Origin: Paraburkholderia tagetis
Lineage (GTDB): Bacteria > Pseudomonadota > Gammaproteobacteria > Burkholderiales > Burkholderiaceae
Length of the DNA: 64,000 nt
Assembly (NCBI RefSeq): GCF_022213065.1
Contig: NZ_JAKLJA010000010.1
Span: forward strand, 62,001-126,000
Direction: 5' to 3'
The translations under genes and the position numbers were made by a program. Positions 58,305-64,000 of the stretch are shown in pieces. The number at the start of each line of letters is the position of its first letter. Position 1 is the stretch's first letter. Under the pieces are notes generated by a model. It saw only the letters and a list, made by a program, of their open reading frames with translations, was not told the DNA's origin and did no database searches.

Positions 58305-58988
58305 CCGCTAACCGCGCGGAATTCCCGCATTGTAAACACCCCACGCGCGAGCCGCACGGCTCATGCCCGGCGGGACGCGCATCTTATCGCGACTATGCCG
58401 CGGAGAGTGACCCTTCCCAACATATTGTCGCGGCGGAGTTCAACGGGTTTCCACTGGGTTTTCGAGATACAATCGCAGACTCCGTTCAGGCGCGCCATAT
58501 GCGCCTACACGACGCGCCGTACCGCAGGCGCGATCCACTCTCGAGCCGCAAGTTTCACGAAACTGGGGTCAGATAAAGCAGCATTCTGACCGTGTTCCGG
58601 CGCTGTGCTGCCCGAAAAACGAACCCCCAATTTAGAACGGGCTTAAAAAACAAGGGGTTGCGGAGTGTTTCTACTTTGTAACAACGTAAAGAGTTTGAAA
58701 TCTCGTAGCCGGCAATGGGTGCAAACCCCGATAATGCCGACTCGAACAGCGTAGGGATTTTGACAGCATGAATGTCAACGACCGCGAACCCTGCGCGTTT
58801 ACCGCCTGAACCGCCGCTTGTGTCCATCCAGGACTTCACAACCGCGTCGGTCAGTGTGCCGGCTACCGGCGCGGTTAGCGGTATGGAACGCCTGGTGGGG
58901 CGCGCGGCAAAGAGGCCGCAGCCCGCAAGGTCGATTGTCAAAATTGCAGTACTAAGCCCGATTTATTACGAGGAAGGAGTTCACCACT
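58305..58988. other. 684-bp divergent region before the glycosyltransferase
   Basis: No supported gene. It holds TACAAT at 58468-58473 and TTGACA at 58760-58765, which are not paired at promoter distance. A minus-strand frame at 58555-58941 (128 codons) has no recognisable product. The leader of the glycosyltransferase probably lies in the right part. Confidence 0.5.
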
Positions 58989-60053
58989 ATGCGAATCGCT
59001 CAAATCGCTCCGTTGCACGAGGCGGTTCCTCCCAAGCTGTACGGCGGCACGGAACGGGTGGTCTCCTACCTGACCGAAGCGCTGGTGGAGCAGGGTCACG
59101 ACGTCACGCTCTTCGCCAGCGGCGATTCGATCACCTCGGCAAAGCTCGAAGCATTCTGGCCGCAGGCGCTGCGCCTCGACCCGACGATTCGCGACGTGAT
59201 GGCTCCGCACATGCTGCTGCTCGAAGAAGTGCGCCGCCGCGCGGACGAATTCGACGTGCTGCACTTCCACATCGACTACTACCCGTTCTCGCTGTTCCAG
59301 CGCCAGCCGGTGCCGTTCGTCACGACCATGCACGGCCGTCTCGACCTGCCCGAACTGCAGCCGATCTTCACCGCATTCAATGACGTGCCGGTCGTCTCGA
59401 TCTCGGACAACCAGCGCATCCCGCTGCAACAGGCGAACTGGCAGCAGACCGTCTACCACGGCCTGCCCGAAGACGTGCTCAAGCCGATTCCGAACGTCGA
59501 GCCCGGCTACCTTGCATTCCTCGGCCGCGTTTCGCCGGAGAAGGGCCTTGACCGCGCGATTCGCATCGCCCAGCAGGCGGGCATGAAGCTCAAGGTCGCC
59601 GCGAAGATCGACAAGGCCGACCGTGCCTACTACGAAGAAGTCATCAAGCCGCTGATGGCGTTGCCGCACGTCGAGTACATCGGCGAAATCGGCGAGCATG
59701 AAAAGCGCGAGTTCCTCGGCAATGCGCATGCACTGGTGTTCCCGATCGACTGGCCGGAGCCCTTCGGTCTCGTCATGATCGAAGCCATGGCCTGCGGTAC
59801 GCCGGTCATCGCGTTCAAGCGCGGCTCGGTGCCCGAAGTCATCGAGAATGGCGTGTCGGGTTTCGTCGTCGAAGACGAAATCAGCGCAGTCGCTGCGCTC
59901 AAGCGCCTGCCGACGTTGTCGCGCGAGAAGGTGCGCGGCGCGTTCGAGGCGCGCTTCTCGTCGAAGGTGATGGCGCGCAACTATGTGGCCGTGTACGAAG
60001 ACCTGCTGCGCCAGAAGCACCGCACGGTGCTGCGCGAAGTCAACGCTGGCTAA
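58989..60053 (+). CDS. GT4-family glycosyltransferase
   Basis: A 354-residue retaining glycosyltransferase with two Rossmann domains (GT-B). The start MRIAQIAPLHEAVPPKLYGGTERVVSYL is typical of this group. The donor-binding part is YLAFLGRVSPEKGLDRAI (about residues 177-194), with FPIDWPEPFGLVMIEAMACGTPVIAF (about 253-278, the E-x7-E motif). The acceptor is unknown. GAAGGAG precedes the ATG. Capsule, lipid or polysaccharide roles are all possible. Confidence 0.88.
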   Translation: MRIAQIAPLHEAVPPKLYGGTERVVSYLTEALVEQGHDVTLFASGDSITSAKLEAFWPQALRLDPTIRDVMAPHMLLLEEVRRRADEFDVLHFHIDYYPFSLFQRQPVPFVTTMHGRLDLPELQPIFTAFNDVPVVSISDNQRIPLQQANWQQTVYHGLPEDVLKPIPNVEPGYLAFLGRVSPEKGLDRAIRIAQQAGMKLKVAAKIDKADRAYYEEVIKPLMALPHVEYIGEIGEHEKREFLGNAHALVFPIDWPEPFGLVMIEAMACGTPVIAFKRGSVPEVIENGVSGFVVEDEISAVAALKRLPTLSREKVRGAFEARFSSKVMARNYVAVYEDLLRQKHRTVLREVNAG

Positions 60054-60165
60054 TAATGTTGACTGGCGTTCGCTAGCCAACGTCGGCTTGGTCCGCGCGT
60101 TTGCAAGACCCGCGCTCAGGCAAGCCGCTGCACGGGACGCGCCGCACGCGCGTTCCCCGTTTCTC

Positions 60166-60196
60166 CAACGCCCCGGTGCTGTGCACCGGGGCGTTG
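60166..60196 (+). terminator. Hairpin after the glycosyltransferase
   Basis: A 14-bp perfect stem (60166-60179 with 60183-60196), but only a weak T-rich tail. It may end the transcript or stabilise its 3' end. Confidence 0.5.
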
Positions 60197-60272
60197 TCGC
60201 ATTTGTGCCGCACAGGGCGCGCGAGAACATGCAAAGACCGCTTGCGAGCGTGAGGGGTAACAGCAATGTCCC

Positions 60273-60278
60273 TATAAT
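60273..60278 (+). promoter_or_regulatory. Candidate -10 before the hypothetical membrane gene
   Basis: TATAAT lies 66 bases before the ATG at 60344. No matching -35 was found. Confidence 0.35.
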
Positions 60279-60343
60279 GGCCGTTCCGCGAAATCCGTAA
60301 TTTATTCACGAAAGCTGCGCGCGACGACCGCGCAAGACGTTGC

Positions 60344-61402
60344 ATGACGACCACAGCGCAACCCAAACGCGACCTCAGGAGAAGTGCCTTGGCGAGATCC
60401 CGACCGACGCGCGCCGCCGCCGTTCCCGGTGCCGGGAAGATGTTTGCGCTGCGCGCGATCGGTCTCGTGATTCTTGCGCGCTGGCTCCACTCGATGGGGG
60501 ATATGAATTTTCTGGTGGCGCTGCGGGGCATGGCCTCGTCGCCAGTCGCTTGCCTGAACCTCGTCTTCCTGTTTCTGCTGATCGTGTTGCCCGGCGCGCA
60601 GGCCCGCGTCGAGCGGCCGTTCCATCCGCTGCCTCAATGGCTGCGCCAGACGTTGCGCATGTTCGGCGTGCTCGGCTGCCTGTTCGCGCTCTGGTCGATC
60701 GGCGTATTCGTCTGGGCCGACGGCTGGCGGCGTGCGGTGGAGGCGATCGAGGTCACCAACGGTTGGCTCGTCGTCGCGCCGGCGCTCTATGCGGCCGTGG
60801 TCTGGATCTGCCGCCCGCGCGCATTGTGGCGTAGCAACGTGGCGGCGCGGCGCTTCGCGATCGGGCGCTACGCGGTATCGGTCGACGCCGCGACGCGCAC
60901 GACCATCGTCTGGCTCGAAAGCCGCAAAGTCGGGCAGTACGACGCGCGGGAGCTGTCGGTGCGCTGGCCGACGGATATGCAACCGGCCGCCGATATGGCA
61001 TGTTCCGCGCCCGCCGATGCGCCCGTGGCCGGCGCGACACCGGCCCAATCCGGCGCCATCGCCGACACCGCGAGCCCGGCGCCGGACGCTGAATCGTTCG
61101 CCCCGGCGATATCGACCGCGTCAACTGTATCGACCGTATCGACGGTATCGACCGTATCGGCGACATCCCCCGCGCCGGCTGCGAGCAGCGTTTCTGCCGT
61201 TCCGGCATCGCCGCGTCATGCCGCGCCCGCGCGCACCGTCGGGCGTCGGCCGATGATCGAGTTGCTGTGGGACTCGCCAGCAGCGGCGGGACACAATCAC
61301 CAGACTGTCATGCGCGTGCGGCTCGCCACCGAAGGCGACCGTGTCGCCGCACGCGCGCTCGATACCGCTCTCAAACAGACCCCGCCCGCTGCGTTACCGT
61401 GA
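60344..61402 (+). CDS. Unrecognised membrane protein with a repeat-rich linker
   Basis: A 352-residue protein I do not recognise. Three hydrophobic segments lie around residues 69-87 (ACLNLVFLFLLIVLPGAQA), 105-127 (MFGVLGCLFALWSIGVFVW) and 142-158 (WLVVAPALYAAVVWICR). A positively charged region follows (RRFAIGRYAVSVDAATRTT), then a linker of Ala, Pro, Ser and Thr with TVS repeats (about 255-270), and a short C-terminal domain (PMIELLWDSPAAAGHN). The tail looks cytosolic or periplasmic with no known motif. It stands between the glycosyltransferase and a DUF2214-like gene. Confidence 0.7.
   Translation: MTTTAQPKRDLRRSALARSRPTRAAAVPGAGKMFALRAIGLVILARWLHSMGDMNFLVALRGMASSPVACLNLVFLFLLIVLPGAQARVERPFHPLPQWLRQTLRMFGVLGCLFALWSIGVFVWADGWRRAVEAIEVTNGWLVVAPALYAAVVWICRPRALWRSNVAARRFAIGRYAVSVDAATRTTIVWLESRKVGQYDARELSVRWPTDMQPAADMACSAPADAPVAGATPAQSGAIADTASPAPDAESFAPAISTASTVSTVSTVSTVSATSPAPAASSVSAVPASPRHAAPARTVGRRPMIELLWDSPAAAGHNHQTVMRVRLATEGDRVAARALDTALKQTPPAALP
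61122..61160 (+). repeat. 9-bp tandem repeat inside the membrane gene
   Basis: Four imperfect ACCGTATCG units in a row encode the Thr-Val-Ser repeats of the linker. The period is nine, so the frame is kept. Confidence 0.8.
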
Positions 61403-61508
61403 AAGGCGCGCCGGGCGAGCCACCAGGCAGTACCGCTTGAGGCAGTCCTCGCGCGGAGCAGGTTTCGCGCAAGCTTGTCGATCCCGTCGTCGTTTCGAAG
61501 GAGTCGCG

Positions 61509-61973
61509 ATGCTCATACGCTGGTTGCTTGCCGCCATTCATCTGCTGGCCTTCGGCCTGGCGTTCGCATCGATCTTGCGGCGCACGCGCGGCCTGCGCCG
61601 TTGCACCTCCACCGAGGCGCTGCCCGCGATCTTCAGTGCCGACAACGGCTGGGGCATCTCGGCGGTCCTGCTGATCGTGACGGGAGCGGCGCGTGCGTTC
61701 GGCGGGTTCGAAAAGGGCGCGGACTACTACCTGCATGAGCCGCTCTTTCACGTGAAGATGGGTGCGCTCGTATTGATCTTGTTGCTTGAGATTGCACCGA
61801 TGATGGCGCTACTGCGCTGGCGGCTCGCCGTGCGCCGTGGCGATGTGCCGGATCTCACCAGCGCAACGAAGTACGCGCGTATCGGCGCGTGGCAGACGGT
61901 GCTGCTCATCGTGATGGTGCTCGCCGCGACGGGGATGGCGCGCGGAGTCGGGATCGGCGTGGGTGACGCGTAG
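61509..61973 (+). CDS. DUF2214-like membrane protein
   Basis: A 154-residue protein with four hydrophobic segments: around residues 4-22 (LLAAIHLLAFGLAFASI), 50-62 (ISAVLLIVTGAAR), 82-100 (KMGALVLILLLEIAPMMAL) and 128-145 (WQTVLLIVMVLAATGMA). The pattern, including the early IHLLAFG and the GWGISAVLL and HVKMGAL sections, fits the DUF2214 family, of unknown function. ATG at 61509, preceded by GAAGGAG. Confidence 0.8.
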   Translation: MLIRWLLAAIHLLAFGLAFASILRRTRGLRRCTSTEALPAIFSADNGWGISAVLLIVTGAARAFGGFEKGADYYLHEPLFHVKMGALVLILLLEIAPMMALLRWRLAVRRGDVPDLTSATKYARIGAWQTVLLIVMVLAATGMARGVGIGVGDA

Positions 61974-62072
61974 CTGAACTCGCTACGAGCGGGTGGCGGA
62001 TGAGGAGGGCGGTTTGTATCGGCATCCTTGTTACAGCCGCTTGTTATTGTCGGATTCACGTGCCGGAAATGA

Positions 62073-62106
62073 AAAAACCCCGTTGCATGCGCAACGGGGT
62101 TTTTAA
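62073..62106. terminator. Bidirectional intrinsic terminator between the DUF2214 gene and tRNA-Val
   Basis: A 14-bp perfect stem (62073-62086 with 62091-62104), an ATGC loop, A residues left and T residues right. Confidence 0.9.
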
Positions 62107-62140
62107 TCTTCGGTGCTTGTCTTTACCAACACCAGAATTC

Positions 62141-62215
62141 TGGTGGGTAGTACTGGGATCGAACCAGTGACCCCTGCCGTGTGAAGGCAGTGCTCTACCG
62201 CTGAGCTAACCACCC
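62141..62215 (-). tRNA. tRNA-Val (CAC)
   Basis: 75 bases on the minus strand: acceptor GGGTGGT/ACTACCC, D arm GCTC/GAGC, anticodon arm CTGCC-TTCACAC-GGCAG giving CAC, T arm ACTGG/CCAGT, CCA encoded. It lies downstream of dnaQ. Confidence 0.96.
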
Positions 62216-62295
62216 GAAGAGATTGAAATTATGCCGGGCGTTTCCGATCTTGTAAAGCCCTTTTTTAAGTATTTTGCACAGTGGCCGCATTCTCT

Positions 62296-63021
62296 TCAGC
62301 GGGGGGCCGATTGGGTCGATTGCGTGCGCCATACCGAGGTGCCTTTGATCGATTTGTCGAGACCGTCGAGCAGCGCTTCGTGCGCAGCGAGTTCTTCCTC
62401 GCTTGCGACGATCACGGGTAGCACGAGCGTCTCGAACGTCACGCGCGGCGTTGCCACGCTGCCGGTGGTCTCGACCGTGCTCGTCATGTCGATGACGAGA
62501 CTTTCCTGGCCACGCGTCATCGCCAGATAAACTTCGGCGAGCAGTTCCGAGTCGAGCAGTGCGCCGTGCAGCGTGCGGTGCGCGTTGCTGATGCCGAAGC
62601 GGTCGCACAGCGCGTCGAGCGAATTACGCTTGCCGGGGAAGATCTGCTTGGCCTGCACCAGCGTGTCGATCACTTCGCCGCAATGCTCCTTGAACGACGG
62701 CTTGCCGAGCAGCGCGAGCTCGGCGTCGAGAAAGCCAATATCGAACGGCGCATTGTGGATGATGATGTCGGCGTCGCGCACGAAGTCGAGGATTTCGTTG
62801 GCGACCTCGGCGAACTTCGGCTTGTCCGAGAGGAACTCGGTCGTCAGGCCGTGTACCGCGAGCGCGCCCGGATCGCTGTCGCGCTCGGGGTTGACGTAGA
62901 AGTGCAGGTTCTTGCCCGTCAGCCGGCGATTGACCAGCTCGACGCAGCCGATTTCGATGATGCGGTCGCCCGTGCGGGGGTTCAGGCCGGTGGTTTCGGT
63001 ATCGAGAATGATCTGTCGCAT
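62296..63021 (-). CDS. dnaQ: DNA polymerase III epsilon subunit DnaQ
   Basis: The 3'-5' proofreading exonuclease of the replicative polymerase. The 241-residue protein begins MRQIILDTETTGLNPRTGDRIIEIGCVE, with metal ligands D7 and E9. HNAPFDIGFLDAEL and the ExoIII histidine-containing region LCDRFGISNAHRTLHGALLDSELLAEVYL (in pieces) follow. The C-terminal region contacts the polymerase alpha subunit in relatives. It lies 103 bases after rnhA. Confidence 0.95.
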   Translation of the reverse strand: MRQIILDTETTGLNPRTGDRIIEIGCVELVNRRLTGKNLHFYVNPERDSDPGALAVHGLTTEFLSDKPKFAEVANEILDFVRDADIIIHNAPFDIGFLDAELALLGKPSFKEHCGEVIDTLVQAKQIFPGKRNSLDALCDRFGISNAHRTLHGALLDSELLAEVYLAMTRGQESLVIDMTSTVETTGSVATPRVTFETLVLPVIVASEEELAAHEALLDGLDKSIKGTSVWRTQSTQSAPR

Positions 63022-63124
63022 GTCGTTTGAAGCGTGATTGCGTGGAGGCAGGGGCAGAGCGTAAAGCAGCGGATGAAAAAACGCGTAAAAAAACGCGTGA
63101 AGCGATGCGCGCTACACGTCCGGC

Positions 63125-63574
63125 TTAGAGTTCGGCGAGCGTGGCGACGCCGCGGTTCGCGAGTGCGTCGGCGCGTTCGTTCTCCGGATGCCCGGCGTGG
63201 CCCTTGACCCAGCGCCACTCCACCTCATGTTGTGCGACGAGCGCGTCGAGGCGTTTCCACAGGTCGTCGTTCTTGACGGGCGTTTTCGCGGCTGTCATCC
63301 AGTTCTTCTTCTTCCAGCCGTGGATCCACTCGCTGATGCCTTTCTGTACATACTGCGAGTCGGTGTGCACGATCACCTTGCATGGACGCTTGAGCGCGTC
63401 GAGCGCGGCGATCACCGCCATCAGCTCCATGCGGTTGTTGGTCGTGCCGGGCTCGCCGCCGAACAGTTCCTTTTCCTGCGCGCCGAAGCGCAGCAGCGCG
63501 CCCCAGCCGCCGGGGCCGGGGTTGCCCTTGCAGGCACCGTCCGTGAAGATTTCGACGAAATCGGGTGAGCTCAT
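63125..63574 (-). CDS. rnhA: Ribonuclease HI
   Basis: Degrades RNA in RNA-DNA hybrids. The 149-residue protein carries all catalytic acids in their usual places: D12 ([15 protein letters not shown]), E50 ([10 protein letters not shown]), D72 (VHTDSQYV) and D136 (NERADALAN), with H126 in [12 protein letters not shown]. Start at 63574, which overlaps the upstream methyltransferase stop by four bases (ATGA). This rnhA-dnaQ order is common in proteobacteria. Confidence 0.96.
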   Translation of the reverse strand: MSSPDFVEIFTDGACKGNPGPGGWGALLRFGAQEKELFGGEPGTTNNRMELMAVIAALDALKRPCKVIVHTDSQYVQKGISEWIHGWKKKNWMTAAKTPVKNDDLWKRLDALVAQHEVEWRWVKGHAGHPENERADALANRGVATLAEL

Positions 63575-64000
63575 GAGTCCTTGTTGCGAGTGGGGGAGGG
63601 AGTGGTGGCGGCGGGTTTCAGGCTCGCCGCAAGCACCGGTTTCTTGACCTTTAGCGGGCCGACGAGCCGCATGCCGCGCACGCGCTTGATGGCCGATACC
63701 ATATAGATGGCGCCGAAGATCGGCCACCAGCGGTCGCCGGCGGCCTCCATGAAGGTGTAGCGCCCGAGCCATTTCTCGCTGGCGAGCGGCGGACGATAGC
63801 AGCCGAAGCGGCCGCGTTCAAGCTCGAAGCCCAGCAGCTTGATCCAGTCTTTCAGGCGCGTGAAGGCGATCAGGTCTTCGCGCGCGGGCAGGAAGGGATG
63901 TCCCGTGAGCCTGGCCGCTGACTGGCGCGCGCCCCACAGCGAGAGCGAGTTGAAGCCGACGATCAGCAACTGCCCTTCGGGCATCAGCACGCGTTCGGCT
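63571..64000 (-). CDS. Class I SAM-dependent methyltransferase, 5' end outside the window
   Basis: The C-terminal part of a methyltransferase, open at the right edge, so its start is not visible. The first residues seen read [22 protein letters not shown], the late strand of a class I methyltransferase fold, followed by [27 protein letters not shown] and an alanine/lysine tail. The SAM-binding motif I should lie upstream. Its stop overlaps the rnhA start. The substrate is unknown. Confidence 0.75.
   Translation of the reverse strand, partial: AERVLMPEGQLLIVGFNSLSLWGARQSAARLTGHPFLPAREDLIAFTRLKDWIKLLGFELERGRFGCYRPPLASEKWLGRYTFMEAAGDRWWPIFGAIYMVSAIKRVRGMRLVGPLKVKKPVLAASLKPAATTPSPTRNKDS

Noticed and set aside
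58555..58941. A 128-codon minus-strand frame before the glycosyltransferase
   Set aside because: It has no recognised motif or convincing ribosome binding site, and it crosses the region expected to hold the glycosyltransferase leader.

Overview
The window looks like part of the main chromosome of a Burkholderiaceae bacterium, most probably Paraburkholderia or a close relative. Three things point there: high GC with strong third-position G/C bias (long open frames run antisense to real genes), the betaproteobacterial order rne | rluC ... plsX-fabHDG-acpP-fabF-rpoE-mucAB-mucD-lepA-lepB-rnc-era-recO-pdxJ-acpS-nagZ, and an EF-P/EarP pair with arginine at EF-P position 32. It is almost entirely core genome. 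I see no phage, insertion sequence, CRISPR array or integrase. The genus is an inference from gene order and sequence feel; no search was run.

Layout. 0.1-6.2 kb (+): pncB, a LUD-domain protein, an NhaD-type antiporter, a 2-hydroxyacid dehydrogenase and rmuC. 6.3-11.4 kb (-): a GNAT acetyltransferase, a small membrane protein, the molybdenum cofactor genes moaA-mobA-moeA, and a less GC-rich L,D-transpeptidase that may be an insertion. 11.7-15.1 kb (-): rne, with an 876-bp gap before divergent rluC. 15.9-19.3 kb (+): rluC, HAD phosphatase, Rieske protein, S49 peptidase. 19.4-20.8 kb (-): RsmI-like methylase and Maf pyrophosphatase. 20.8-28.0 kb (+): yceD-rpmF-plsX-fabH-fabD-fabG-acpP-fabF, the fatty acid initiation and elongation cluster. 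28.1-33.1 kb (+): a YgfX-like gene broken by an amber codon, then the envelope stress module rpoE-rseA-rseB-degP and a glutaredoxin-like gene. 33.3-41.8 kb (+): lepA, lepB, rnc, era, recO, pdxJ, acpS, nagZ. 41.9-46.4 kb (-): an orphan sigma-54-type response regulator, CsbD-like protein, efp and earP. 46.6-51.1 kb (+): uvrC, pgsA, two identical tRNA-Gly, tRNA-Cys and an ElaA-like acetyltransferase. 51.2-53.5 kb (-): Sco, PCu(A)C and CtaG, a copper/cytochrome oxidase assembly group. 53.9-56.2 kb (+): otsB-otsA for trehalose. 56.4-58.3 kb (-): ABC exporter. 59.0-62.0 kb (+): GT4 glycosyltransferase and two membrane proteins. 62.1-64.0 kb (-): tRNA-Val, dnaQ, rnhA and a methyltransferase cut by the window end.

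The genes work mainly as housekeeping modules: RNA decay and ribosome assembly (rne, rluC, rnc, era, lepA, efp), membrane lipid synthesis (plsX, fab genes, acpS, pgsA), secretion and envelope quality control (lepB, rpoE module, S49 peptidase), and DNA repair (rmuC, recO, uvrC, dnaQ, rnhA).

I found no convincing undescribed multi-gene system. The best leads are small: the amber codon in the YgfX-like gene, the GAFNGA variant in the orphan regulator, a terminator-like hairpin in the lepA leader, the GTAACG array before rpoE, a short ORF overlapping the ctaG start, and the divergent RsmI paralogue.
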